Position numbers and translations under genes: made by a program
Shown: piece after piece, positions 8,248-16,905 of the stretch
Numbering within the stretch: the first letter of the stretch is position 1
Layout of the letters: every line of letters begins with the position of its first letter
Assembly: GCA_947260005.1 (NCBI GenBank)
Contig: CAMYOL010000014.1
Span: 141,669 to 176,971 of the forward strand
Reading direction: 5' to 3'
Length of the DNA stretch: 35,303 nucleotides
DNA from: an uncultured Ectothiorhodospiraceae bacterium
GTDB taxonomy: Bacteria; Pseudomonadota; Gammaproteobacteria; UBA6429; Thiohalophilaceae
Notes under the pieces: generated by a model
The model's input: only the letters and a program-made list of their open reading frames with translations
What the model was told of the DNA's origin: nothing
The model's database searches: none

Positions 8248-9408
8248 ATGATCTTTTCTCTTCACAATTTGCGGACTATGTTGATAAGCAGCCTGATCTG
8301 CATTTCAATTTTATCCCCTGTGCTGCTGATTGCGGATGACGATGAAGCCGCTTTAAAACAGGTGCGTCGTGACATTGGCAAGTTACAAACCGATATTCGT
8401 GAAACTCAAATGTTACACGATTCGGTACAGAAAGAAGTGCTGAAGCTGGAGATTGAACTTGCCAGTCTGCAAAAAGAACTAAAAATAGTTAAGTCTAAAA
8501 TACGTCGCCAAAAGCACAAACTCAATAAGCTCTATAAAAAACGTAAAAACCTCAAAAAAGATCTTAAAACACAACATAAACTATTAGCCAGTCAGGTTAA
8601 GTCGGCCTACATGATGGGGCGGCAGGAATACGTTAAGATTATTTTAAACCTCGAAGATACCTCTTCGATTGGGCGTACGATGACCTATTACAATTATTTT
8701 AATCAGGCACGTTTAAATCGAATCAAAGAATCCCGCGACACCCTCATTTCATTAGAGGCGGTTGAGAAAAAAATTAACACCCAAACGGCCTTACTCAAAA
8801 AGACAAAACAACAACGAACGACAAAACGTAAAGCCTTAAAAAGCGTTACCCAGTCGCGGGCGATTGTGGTTGCTCAACTGCATAAACAGCTTAGGACCAA
8901 AGAGCAGGATTTATCGATTCTGCTTGAAGATGAGCGGCGCCTGCAGAAGCTGATCAGTGATCTGGATGAGGTGATGCCGGCGATATTAACGGATCCAGGC
9001 AATCGCACTCCGTTTGCAAAACTCAAAGGAAAGCTGAAATGGCCGACAACAGGGAAACTGAAGAATATTTATGGCAAAAAGCGTAAGGCTGGACGAGTGA
9101 AATGGAACGGGGTCATGATCATGGCCAAGACTGGTCAGGATGTGAAGGCGGTCTCACATGGTCGGGTCGCTTTTGCTGAATTTCTTCGAGGATATGGGTT
9201 ATTGTTAATTCTCGACCACGGCGATGGCTATATGAGCCTTTATGGCCATAACCAAACTATCTATAAGGAAATTGGTGAATGGGTCGAAACTGGTGAAACT
9301 ATCGCCAGTATTGGTACCAGCGGGGGCCAAAAACACTCGGGTCTGTACTTTGAGATTCGTTATAACGGCAAGCCGAGTAATCCAGTACGTTGGTGTCGTT
9401 CCGGCTAG
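8248..9408 (+). CDS. envC: EnvC-like murein hydrolase activator (degenerate M23 domain)
   Basis: Periplasmic protein of 386 residues. It has an N-terminal signal sequence (about residues 10-28), a long charged coiled coil (about 30-250) and a C-terminal LytM/M23 domain. The domain looks catalytically dead: the usual zinc-binding HxGxD is KWNGVMI here and the HLHFE box reads HSGLYFE, although YGHN is kept. This matches EnvC, which activates amidases AmiA/AmiB at the septum rather than cutting peptidoglycan itself. The start at 8248 is preceded by a tandem CGGGTAC; a second in-frame ATG at 8278 would also give a signal peptide. It lies between gpmI and ctpA as in many relatives. Confidence 0.92.
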   Translation: MIFSLHNLRTMLISSLICISILSPVLLIADDDEAALKQVRRDIGKLQTDIRETQMLHDSVQKEVLKLEIELASLQKELKIVKSKIRRQKHKLNKLYKKRKNLKKDLKTQHKLLASQVKSAYMMGRQEYVKIILNLEDTSSIGRTMTYYNYFNQARLNRIKESRDTLISLEAVEKKINTQTALLKKTKQQRTTKRKALKSVTQSRAIVVAQLHKQLRTKEQDLSILLEDERRLQKLISDLDEVMPAILTDPGNRTPFAKLKGKLKWPTTGKLKNIYGKKRKAGRVKWNGVMIMAKTGQDVKAVSHGRVAFAEFLRGYGLLLILDHGDGYMSLYGHNQTIYKEIGEWVETGETIASIGTSGGQKHSGLYFEIRYNGKPSNPVRWCRSG

Positions 9409-9518
9409 TTATCATACTAGCTATATAATGTGAACTTGAGCAAAATGCGGTAATCTACTGATTCACTTTAATCTGATTTGCAACCGGCCCGATAATACGA
9501 GGTAGAGGAAGGAAATAC

Positions 9519-10835
9519 ATGAAGAACTTTACGCGGAACACACTCATTCTAACGACAGGCCTGATTGCAGGGATCACCCTGGCGATAGGTATCGGCGTAC
9601 AGGCCGAGCGTAGCAACAGTGTGAAGACCATCCCGATCGAGGATATTCGTTCATTGAGCGAAGTATTTGGCAAGGTTAAAGACAATTATGTAGAAGATGT
9701 GTCGGATAAAGAACTTCTGGAAAATGCTATTCGTGGCATGATGACCGGTCTGGATCCACATTCAACCTATTTAGACAAAGAAGCCTTTAAAGAGTTACGT
9801 GTTGGCACCACTGGTGAGTTTGGTGGACTGGGTATCGTGGTCGGTATGGAAGATGGTTTTGTAAAAGTTATCTCACCGATTGATGACACACCTGCTCAAC
9901 GTGCGGGCATTAAGGCGGGCGACCTGATTATTCGTTTGGATAAAAAACCCGTTAAAGGAATGAGTCTGGATGACGCGGTTAAGATCATGCGCGGTCGTCC
10001 GGGAACGGATATTGAACTTCTAATTGTACGCGAAGGTGCAGATAAGCCACTCACCTATAAAGTCACTCGCGATAAGATTCGTGTTAAAAGTGTAAAGGCG
10101 AAAACACTCGATAAAGGTTTTGGTTATGTCCGCGTCACCCAGTTTCAGGAGCGTACTAGCGGTGACCTGAAGAAGGCCATCTCAAAACTTAAAAAAGAAA
10201 ATGGTGGTAAGTTGAATGGTATTGTTCTGGATTTGCGTAATAATCCAGGCGGACTGCTGGATTCCGCCGTTGAGATATCGGATATCTTTATTACTAAAGG
10301 TGGAATCGTCAGTGTTAAAGGTCGTGAAGAAGGTTCGAAAATAGTACACAGTGCGACTCCCGGAGACATGCTCGATGGTGCGCCTATTGTAGTTTTGATT
10401 AACGGCGGCTCAGCTTCTGCTTCAGAAATTGTTGCCGGTGCACTGCAGGATCATAAGCGTGCGATTATTATGGGTAACAAATCGTTTGGTAAAGGTTCAG
10501 TGCAAACAGTGGTACCGCTTGGTAATAATACAGCAATAAAACTGACGACTGCCCGCTACTACACACCATCTGAACGTTCTATTCAGGCGAAGGGTATCGA
10601 CCCGGATATTGAAATAAAAGACCTCAAGTTGACGGAGAATACCAAAAAGAGTGTATCGCAAATAAAGGAAGCCGATCTTCAGGGACACCTTGAAAACGAT
10701 AAAGGCAAATCGAAAAAAGACAGCAAAAATAAAAAGAAAGAAGAAGAGAATGGTCAAAAATTATTGAGCGAAGATTATGCGCTCTATGAAGCTTTAAACT
10801 TATTAAAAGGTTTGTATTTAATTAGCCAACGATAG
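9519..10835 (+). CDS. ctpA: S41-family C-terminal processing protease
   Basis: Periplasmic serine protease of 438 residues with an N-terminal signal/anchor (about 7-28), a PDZ domain (about 90-175, with GLGIVVG and GIKAGDLIIRLD) and an S41 domain. The catalytic pair by family alignment is Ser300 in GSASASEI and Lys325 in SFGKGSVQT. CtpA/Prc-type enzymes trim or degrade envelope proteins, and in several Gammaproteobacteria they control peptidoglycan hydrolases, which fits the position after envC. A Lys/Glu-rich tail (about 390-415) precedes the last helix. Good AGGAAGG ribosome-binding site. Confidence 0.95.
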   Translation: MKNFTRNTLILTTGLIAGITLAIGIGVQAERSNSVKTIPIEDIRSLSEVFGKVKDNYVEDVSDKELLENAIRGMMTGLDPHSTYLDKEAFKELRVGTTGEFGGLGIVVGMEDGFVKVISPIDDTPAQRAGIKAGDLIIRLDKKPVKGMSLDDAVKIMRGRPGTDIELLIVREGADKPLTYKVTRDKIRVKSVKAKTLDKGFGYVRVTQFQERTSGDLKKAISKLKKENGGKLNGIVLDLRNNPGGLLDSAVEISDIFITKGGIVSVKGREEGSKIVHSATPGDMLDGAPIVVLINGGSASASEIVAGALQDHKRAIIMGNKSFGKGSVQTVVPLGNNTAIKLTTARYYTPSERSIQAKGIDPDIEIKDLKLTENTKKSVSQIKEADLQGHLENDKGKSKKDSKNKKKEEENGQKLLSEDYALYEALNLLKGLYLISQR

Positions 10836-10869
10836 AATTAATAGTTGGTTTGAGCCGTTGAGGATGGTT

Positions 10870-11661
10870 ATGCGAATATACTTCAGCCTGCTTATGCTAA
10901 CGATGTTTAGCAGCGCCTCGATCGTTGCCGAACAAAACTATCTATACGAGAAACCTCGTCTTGCTATTATTATCGATGACCTTGGTGACCGTCTAAAAGA
11001 CGGTCGTCGGGTCATTGCTTTAAATGGAAACATTACCGTTGGTATCATTCCCTATACGCCCTATGCACGCAAATTAGCGCAACTTGCATCCGAACAAAAT
11101 AAAGAAATCATGTTACATCTGCCAATGGAATCCATTGACCAGCGCTATTTAGGTAAAGCAGGTTTGTACACGAACATGACGGAGGCGGAACTCGATAAAA
11201 GTTTGAGCGCCAGTCTGGGTTCGCTTGTCAATGTGCGTGGTATCAATAATCACATGGGCAGTCGTTTGACCCAGAATACAAAGATGATGCAGTGGTTGAT
11301 GAAGAATATACATTCACGCGGAAATTTGTATTTTGTTGATAGTCGTACGATTGATACCAGTCAGGCCTTATCAATAGCCAAACAAGTCGGCTTAGAACAT
11401 GCCACGCGTGATGTATTTCTAGATCACAATAAAGATTACCGGGCGATGAAAAAACAATGGAAATATTTTTTAAAGCATGCAAATAAAGAAGGTAGTGCGG
11501 TGATGATCGGTCATCCTTATCCTGAGACCATCGCATTTTTGAATCAGCATTTAAATGGCCTGGCAGAAAATTATGAATTGATTAGTGTGTCTGAATTAAT
11601 TCGTTGGCGGAATAACAGGAGTAAGCTGGCATGGCGACGCCCCGCATCCTCGTCCCATTAG
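10870..11661 (+). CDS. YibQ-type divergent polysaccharide deacetylase
   Basis: Secreted protein of about 263 residues with a signal peptide (ending near AEQNYLYE) and a NodB-like fold of the divergent DUF610 class: LAIIIDDLGD at the start, EIMLHLPME, then RGINNHMGSRLT, YFVDSRTID and a late GHPYPETI. ATG at 10870 was chosen because AGGA lies 5 bp upstream; in-frame TTG (10858) and ATG (10864) also exist. The gene follows ctpA by 34 bp and overlaps the next start by 31 bp. The substrate is not established; the conserved envC-ctpA-yibQ linkage suggests an envelope role. Confidence 0.88.
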   Translation: MRIYFSLLMLTMFSSASIVAEQNYLYEKPRLAIIIDDLGDRLKDGRRVIALNGNITVGIIPYTPYARKLAQLASEQNKEIMLHLPMESIDQRYLGKAGLYTNMTEAELDKSLSASLGSLVNVRGINNHMGSRLTQNTKMMQWLMKNIHSRGNLYFVDSRTIDTSQALSIAKQVGLEHATRDVFLDHNKDYRAMKKQWKYFLKHANKEGSAVMIGHPYPETIAFLNQHLNGLAENYELISVSELIRWRNNRSKLAWRRPASSSH

Positions 11662-12194
11662 CGCAAGGTTGCGAAGAACTTGAGGCGGTGACCATTACCG
11701 ATTTGTTGACGCGAGCCGGTTTTGATGTTGTTACTGCTGGTCTGGATGATCAACCTGTAACAGCAAGCCGAGGCATGGTATTCGTGCCGAGCACCACGAT
11801 GCAGGCGGTTATGTCCGAACCGTTTGATTTGATCGTATTGCCCGGTGGACTACCCGGCGCCGATCATCTGCGCGACGATAAATTAGTGCAACAAAAATTA
11901 AAAGAATTAGCGGCAGAGGATAAATTTATCGCAGCGATCTGTGCTGCCCCACAAGCCTTAGCGAGTGCAGGCCTGCTTGATAATAAAACCGCAACAGGCT
12001 ATCCAGGTGTATTAGACAAACTTAACATCACAGGAATGCAGCTATCAAAAGCATCCGTTGTTGTTGATGGTAAGACGATTACCTCACAAGGTCCCGGTAC
12101 AGCTATGGATTTTGCTTTAGAGTTGATTGAATTATTGGCAGGTCCAGAAAAACGTCAGCAAGTAGAGCAGCCTCTCATGCGGCCCGCAACATAA
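11631..12194 (+). CDS. DJ-1/PfpI family protein (YajL-like)
   Basis: Cytoplasmic protein of 187 residues with the DJ-1 fold. The nucleophilic elbow AAICAAPQAL places the reactive cysteine at residue 104, and the GCEELEA segment supplies the conserved Glu. YajL/DJ-1 proteins protect against oxidative and carbonyl stress; the chemistry is debated. Translation probably couples to the upstream deacetylase gene, because the start lies inside its 3' end with a GGAG about 10 bases before the ATG. The last dozen residues extend past the usual family end. It ends next to the repeats at 12260-12450. Confidence 0.93.
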   Translation: MATPRILVPLAQGCEELEAVTITDLLTRAGFDVVTAGLDDQPVTASRGMVFVPSTTMQAVMSEPFDLIVLPGGLPGADHLRDDKLVQQKLKELAAEDKFIAAICAAPQALASAGLLDNKTATGYPGVLDKLNITGMQLSKASVVVDGKTITSQGPGTAMDFALELIELLAGPEKRQQVEQPLMRPAT

Positions 12195-12259
12195 AATAAA
12201 AATAATGATCTCCTAAATGTCATCCAGAGTAGAAACTAGAACGAAACATACATTTGTTG

Positions 12260-12450
12260 TGTCATCCTGAGTGTAGCGAAGGATCTTGTTCGGAAACCTC
12301 AAGATTCTTCACTTACTGCGTTCGTTCCACATGCTTTGAACCGCTTCGCGTATCATGCAGTATTCCCTACGCGATGCTCCGGTTAGAATGACAAGCAAAA
12401 GTTTTGACGGTCTATCATATTGTCATCCTGAGCGAAGCGAAGGATCTTAT
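12260..12450. repeat. Second cluster of the palindromic intergenic repeat
   Basis: Bases 12260-12394 form a composite unit beginning GTCATCCTGAG...GAAGGATCTT and ending ...GGTTAGAATGACAA, with an internal AAGATTCTTCACTTACTGCG arm. Read on the minus strand it matches the composite at 151-360 block by block (CCGGAGCATCGCGTAG, GATACGCGAAGCGGTT, ACGTGGAACGAA-like). A further left arm, TGTCATCCTGAGCGAAGCGAAGG..., lies at 12421-12447 without a partner. The 289-bp gap 12195-12483 holds nothing else visible. Confidence 0.85.
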
Positions 12451-12483
12451 TTTTTTGTCAGTTGAATTAACAGGATAAAATTA

Positions 12484-13470
12484 ATGCGAATGATTGAAGT
12501 TATTGGTGACTGCGGGCATGTCGACACGATACGCGGTATCGCCGAGCAGAATGAAATCATGGATTGCTGGGTTGCCAAAAGTGAAGAGGAAGAACGTTGT
12601 AGTGCGCGCTTGTTGGTGCGTCCAGAAAATCAACAGGCTGTTTTAGACGCGCTGCAGCAAGCATTAACAGCAGTACCGGGTTGGCGTATAATCATTCAAC
12701 CTGTCGAAGGTGTGCTTCCACGTATAGAAGAAATCAAGAGTGAAAAAAAATTCAGTGGCAGCCGTACCCGTGAAGAACTTTATCATGAGGTTGAAGCAGG
12801 GGCGAGACTGGATTCAAATTTTATTTTATTGGTTATCTTTTCTACTATCGTCGCAGCAATTGGTCTGATTGAAGATAATGTTGCGGTGGTAATCGGTGCG
12901 ATGGTGATTGCACCCTTATTAGGCCCCAACATTGCGTTTGCCTTTGGTGCTTCATTAGGCGACAAGGTTTTAATCGCTAAATCCCTTAAAACAAATTTTA
13001 TCGGTTTATCTTTGGCCCTGCTTTTATCTTATATAACAGGTTTAATCTGGCCTAATGATATGACTAGTCATGAATTAATAACGCGCACCGATGTAACTGT
13101 CCCGGCTATGGTACTGGCGTTAGTTGCAGGGGCAGCGGGGGTGTTGTCAATGACCACCGGTATCTCAAGCACACTAGTAGGAGTAATGGTGGCCGTTGCA
13201 TTATTACCACCAACCGCAACTTTGGGTTTAATGCTTGCAAATGGCAATTTTAAATTCGCACTAGGTTCAGCGTTGTTACTGGCAGTAAATGTCGTCAGTG
13301 TGAATTTGGCAGCAAAAATAGTATTATTATTTAAAGGTGTGAAGCCTCGAAACTGGTTAGAAAAACAAAAGGCTCGCCAGTCGATGTTTCTTTATATTAT
13401 TTTCTGGGTGATTAGTTTATCCATTTTGGCAGGTAGTATGCATATCTATCATAACTATTTTCAGCGTTAA
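12484..13470 (+). CDS. DUF389 (TIGR00341-type) membrane protein
   Basis: Protein of 328 residues with a soluble ferredoxin-like N-terminal domain (about 1-75), a charged linker and 6 or so membrane segments from residue 112 to 325. The signatures DSNFILLVIFSTIVAAIGL, VVIGAMVIAPLLGPNIAFA and VGVMVAVALLPPTATLGL identify the DUF389 family. Function is not known. The start has an AGGA about 10 bases upstream. It is monocistronic: repeats lie upstream and the convergent ubiB gene follows. Confidence 0.9.
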   Translation: MRMIEVIGDCGHVDTIRGIAEQNEIMDCWVAKSEEEERCSARLLVRPENQQAVLDALQQALTAVPGWRIIIQPVEGVLPRIEEIKSEKKFSGSRTREELYHEVEAGARLDSNFILLVIFSTIVAAIGLIEDNVAVVIGAMVIAPLLGPNIAFAFGASLGDKVLIAKSLKTNFIGLSLALLLSYITGLIWPNDMTSHELITRTDVTVPAMVLALVAGAAGVLSMTTGISSTLVGVMVAVALLPPTATLGLMLANGNFKFALGSALLLAVNVVSVNLAAKIVLLFKGVKPRNWLEKQKARQSMFLYIIFWVISLSILAGSMHIYHNYFQR

Positions 13471-13530
13471 GGCGAACCAGTATCGTAAAATATATATTCT
13501 ATTCAGATGCTAATCTATTTAGGCGCTATT

Positions 13531-15189
13531 CTATTTAGGATCTCTGGGCCAGGCTGCAAGTAATACGGCAATGCCAATCCCGCCGAGCATCCAGGAAATA
13601 TAGGGTACATTCCAGAGCATGGTTTTGGCATAGCCGTCTAATGCAAAAATAATCGTCGCTGATAAAAATAATCCCGTACCGAGTATAGCGGCATAGTTAC
13701 GTCGACTACTGCGTTTTAATTGTTGCTGGATTGCATTGAATTGTTCGTCGTTGATGGTGGCCTTTAATTTGCCAGATTTGGCCTGATCGATTACATCAAA
13801 TATTAAGTTTGGCATTTTAGGCAGACGTTCTGCCCACATAGGTGCGTTTTCTTTGAGATGCTTTATAAAAGAACGTGGGCCAATCTGTTCCGACATCCAT
13901 TTTTCAAGGAAAGGTTTGGCGGTTTTCCATAAATCAAGATCAGGATAAAGCTCGCGACCCAGGCCTTCAATATTTAACAATGTTTTTTGCAGCAGGACTA
14001 ATTGTGGCTGCACTTCCATGTTAAATCGTCGAGCCACCTGAAATAATCGTAATAACAATTGACCGAAAGAAATATCCTTGATCGGCTTGTCAAAGATTGG
14101 TTCCAGCACCGTGCGAATCGCGGCCTCAAATTCATCGACACGAGTATCTTTATCAACCCAGCCAGAATCAATATGTAACTGCGCAACACGACGATAGTCA
14201 CGATTGAAAAAGGCGAGAAAGTTTTCTGCCAGGTACCGTTGATCCGATTCATTGAGACTGCCCATAATGCCAAAATCAACGGCGATATATTGGCCCTGAT
14301 TTGAAACAAAAATGTTACCCGGGTGCATATCAGCATGGAAAAAGCTATCACGAAAAACCTGAGTAAAAAATATTTCTACGCCATGTTCGGCCAGTTGTTG
14401 CATGTTTATATTGTGTTTTTTGAGTTGTTCAATATCGCTAATTGGAATGCCGCTGATGCGTTCCATAACGAAAACGGATTTATGTGAAAATTCCCAGTGA
14501 ACTTCAGGTACATAAATCAGGTTGGAACCTGCAAAGTTGCGCCTTAACTGTGAGGCGTTGGCCGCTTCACGCATTAAATCGAGTTCGTCGATGATGGTTT
14601 TTTCAAATTCTGCAACCACTTCAATCGCGCGTAATTGTTTGCCGGCGCGCCAATGACGTTCGATGCCAGTCGCTATGGTGTAGAGCAGATTAATATCTCG
14701 TTGGATGGTCGGTAAGATATTGGGCCGCACGACTTTAACCACGACTTCTTCTCCGTTGTGTAAAACGGCGCCATGCACCTGGGCAATCGAGGCAGAGGCA
14801 AAAGGGGTCGCTTCAAAACTGGCAAATAATTCGTTAATGGATTTTCCATAAGCCGACTCAATCAGCTTGCGTGAAACTGAATCAGGAAAGGGAGGTACCT
14901 GGTCTTGTAGTTTCGCAAGCTCATTGGCGATGTCGTCCGGGATTAAATCCCGTCGGGTAGAAATGATCTGGCCAAACTTAACAAATATAGGTCCAAGTTC
15001 TTCCAGTGCCATACGAATACGGGTGCCACGATTGGCCGGCTTGCGGCGAACCCAGTTCCAGGGCAGGGCATGTTGAACCCAGCTGATTGGGCGGAACAAT
15101 GGGCTGGCCAGCAGTAAAACATCCAGTCGATAGCGCACTAACACCCAGCCGATATAGAGGAAACGAAGAAATTGAGTAAGTGTTGACAT
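13531..15189 (-). CDS. ubiB: UbiB, ABC1/ADCK-type atypical kinase for ubiquinone synthesis
   Basis: Protein of 552 residues that supports ubiquinone biosynthesis, probably as an ATPase acting on membrane-bound CoQ intermediates. The family KxGQ motif is at 71-74 (FVKFGQIISTR). The kinase-like core shows EVVVKVVRP, FVMERISGIPI, the catalytic-loop-like HADMHPGNIF and VDFGIMG. Two hydrophobic C-terminal segments (about 500-548) anchor it in the membrane. It stands apart from other ubi genes here and is convergent with the DUF389 gene. Confidence 0.95.
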   Translation of the reverse strand: MSTLTQFLRFLYIGWVLVRYRLDVLLLASPLFRPISWVQHALPWNWVRRKPANRGTRIRMALEELGPIFVKFGQIISTRRDLIPDDIANELAKLQDQVPPFPDSVSRKLIESAYGKSINELFASFEATPFASASIAQVHGAVLHNGEEVVVKVVRPNILPTIQRDINLLYTIATGIERHWRAGKQLRAIEVVAEFEKTIIDELDLMREAANASQLRRNFAGSNLIYVPEVHWEFSHKSVFVMERISGIPISDIEQLKKHNINMQQLAEHGVEIFFTQVFRDSFFHADMHPGNIFVSNQGQYIAVDFGIMGSLNESDQRYLAENFLAFFNRDYRRVAQLHIDSGWVDKDTRVDEFEAAIRTVLEPIFDKPIKDISFGQLLLRLFQVARRFNMEVQPQLVLLQKTLLNIEGLGRELYPDLDLWKTAKPFLEKWMSEQIGPRSFIKHLKENAPMWAERLPKMPNLIFDVIDQAKSGKLKATINDEQFNAIQQQLKRSSRRNYAAILGTGLFLSATIIFALDGYAKTMLWNVPYISWMLGGIGIAVLLAAWPRDPK

Positions 15190-15284
15190 GTAGGTTGACT
15201 GGTTTGTTCTAAGCGTTTGAATAGTCTAGAGAATTGCGCGCAGATTAGCCAGTAAATAAACGCCGAAGCCGTGATTTATTACAA

Positions 15285-15764
15285 TCAGCTGCGTTTTTCA
15301 ATCACGACTGTACCAGCAAGCTTATCGTGCCATCCCTGTTTGCGTCGATCAAAGGCGACCCATAAAAGCCCAAGCAATAGCGGAAAGGAGGAGACATAGT
15401 ATCCAAGATAACGAACAATTAATTGACGGGTGGTTGGTTTGCCGAAAGTGTTTGCATCGACAATCTGTGCATTAATGGCCATCTTGCCAGGTGTGGCCGA
15501 TTTAAACATCCAGAACAGGATAATGGCGATGGCCGGTAAAATATACTTAATAACAAATTCGCCAAACTCCGGGACCATATTCTGTAGAGTTTTAACGAGG
15601 TCGGGATCAATATCGATCGCGAATAGTCCCTTGCCATAGATTAAAAGTAACAAAGGTAAAATCACAGTGGTAACAGCGAAGGTATCGATAATCGCCGCGG
15701 CAAAACGCAACCAAAAACCGACATAAACGACATCTCCATCTTGAGGCTGCAAGGCGTTATTCAT
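15285..15764 (-). CDS. RDD family membrane protein
   Basis: Integral membrane protein of 159 residues with three or four predicted segments. The opening VGFWLRFAAAIIDTFAVT carries the Arg and Asp of the RDD domain, and the later GMMAINAQIVD-like stretch (GKMAINAQIVD) followed by RYLGYYVSSFPLLLGLLW and DRRKQGWHDKLAGTVVI is the family C-terminal signature. Some RDD proteins have been linked to ion transport, but no specific role can be assigned. It follows the 187-residue membrane protein by 14 bp, so the two are probably cotranscribed. Confidence 0.88.
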   Translation of the reverse strand: MNNALQPQDGDVVYVGFWLRFAAAIIDTFAVTTVILPLLLLIYGKGLFAIDIDPDLVKTLQNMVPEFGEFVIKYILPAIAIILFWMFKSATPGKMAINAQIVDANTFGKPTTRQLIVRYLGYYVSSFPLLLGLLWVAFDRRKQGWHDKLAGTVVIEKRS

Positions 15765-15778
15765 AAGAGTAAATTAGG

Positions 15779-16342
15779 TCAGGCCTCAAATTGTTTAAAT
15801 GCGGATTTGTCTTTGCTTAATAACACTATGAACAAGATTACCTCAACCGTCATCGCGAACAGTGTCCCGCCCATCATTAATAACGCCAGAGTATCCAGTG
15901 CTTGAACAGCAATAATAGTCCGCGTGATGGCAAAGGCAATACTCAGTGGTAATGCGATGGCCAGATACCTGGGTGCATAAGGTTTGAGTTGCATCAACCA
16001 GATTGCAGCAAATAAATAAAAGCCATGTATCAACATAGAGATGATGCCAGATAAAATCAGCCAGTTTAAAAACCACTCCGGCATGTTGAGAATATTTTCT
16101 AAAAACTGGGTGAAGGTCTGTATTATATCATTGACTTGTTGATCTTCGGGACTAAGGTGTTGTCCGTTTTCTTCGGTTAACTGATTGAATTCTTCAATGA
16201 TCATCTCATATTCTGCACGCTGAGCTTCCAACATTATGGGGGTGAGAGATTCCTGAAAGCCACCCATAACTCCGAAGCCGCTTAAAACAATGGCAATAAT
16301 ACCCACTGCGGTTACCCATCCAGGCTTTTTAGTTGTATCCAT
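15779..16342 (-). CDS. Hypothetical four-segment membrane protein
   Basis: Protein of 187 residues, family not recognised. It has an N-terminal membrane segment (about 10-28), a soluble Glu/Gln-rich region (about 35-85) and three further hydrophobic segments (about 88-115, 127-150 and 153-177). It lies 14 bp upstream of the RDD gene on the same strand and probably forms an operon with it. The Glu/Gln-rich region presumably sits on one face of the membrane. No catalytic motif is visible. Confidence 0.75.
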   Translation of the reverse strand: MDTTKKPGWVTAVGIIAIVLSGFGVMGGFQESLTPIMLEAQRAEYEMIIEEFNQLTEENGQHLSPEDQQVNDIIQTFTQFLENILNMPEWFLNWLILSGIISMLIHGFYLFAAIWLMQLKPYAPRYLAIALPLSIAFAITRTIIAVQALDTLALLMMGGTLFAMTVEVILFIVLLSKDKSAFKQFEA

Positions 16343-16410
16343 TGCAATGGTCCTTATTGGTTAGTACCGGTTGTTTGTTATCAGGATAAAGAGTTGTATA
16401 TAGTATAGGA

Positions 16411-16815
16411 CTAGTTGCTAGCGTTAAACAGATGCTCGATTACATCAGGGACAAATGGGCGTCCACGCTCATTTAGGGCCGTACCGGTGATTTTTGCCTG
16501 TAGCGCCAGTTTTTCATCCTCAACACGGTAAATGGACTGGATAAAATCAAAACGAACTTTAGAAGATCGTTCTAAATTTAAACCCACCCAGAAGGCGTCG
16601 CCACTGACCAGTGGTGTTTTATAGTCTAACTCAGCCCGGACGACGACTAAATTAATTTGTTGGCGAGCGAGTTCTGCAAAATCAATACCGGTGCTAAGTA
16701 AAAATTCATGTCGAGTATGTTCCAGGTAATTTTGGTAAACACTGTTATTCACGACACCCTGAAGATCACATTCATAGTCGCGCACTTTAAAATCCAGTTT
16801 GAATTGAAAATCCAT
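16411..16815 (-). CDS. Acyl-CoA thioesterase, 4HBT hot-dog fold
   Basis: Protein of 134 residues, typical length for the YbgC/FcbC-like hot-dog thioesterases that hydrolyse acyl-CoA. The N-terminal VRDYECDLQGVVNNSVYQNY carries the conserved Asp (in ECDLQGVV) and the helix Tyr; the RAELDYKTPLVSGD strand is also characteristic. A GGGGG-rich ribosome-binding region (GATCGG on the minus strand) precedes the start. No tol-pal genes are adjacent, so a YbgC assignment is not supported. Substrate unknown. Confidence 0.85.
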   Translation of the reverse strand: MDFQFKLDFKVRDYECDLQGVVNNSVYQNYLEHTRHEFLLSTGIDFAELARQQINLVVVRAELDYKTPLVSGDAFWVGLNLERSSKVRFDFIQSIYRVEDEKLALQAKITGTALNERGRPFVPDVIEHLFNASN

Positions 16816-16905
16816 CCGATCCCCCCTTTGCTATCAGTATATCTATTATGCCGGTTAGTGTGAACTGAAGAAGTCGCGGCGAGATTATACATATATAGTA
16901 TATGT

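Noticed and set aside
8248-9408. Active M23 endopeptidase instead of EnvC
   Set aside because: Two of the zinc-binding elements (HxGxD and HLH) are replaced, so it fits an activator rather than an enzyme.
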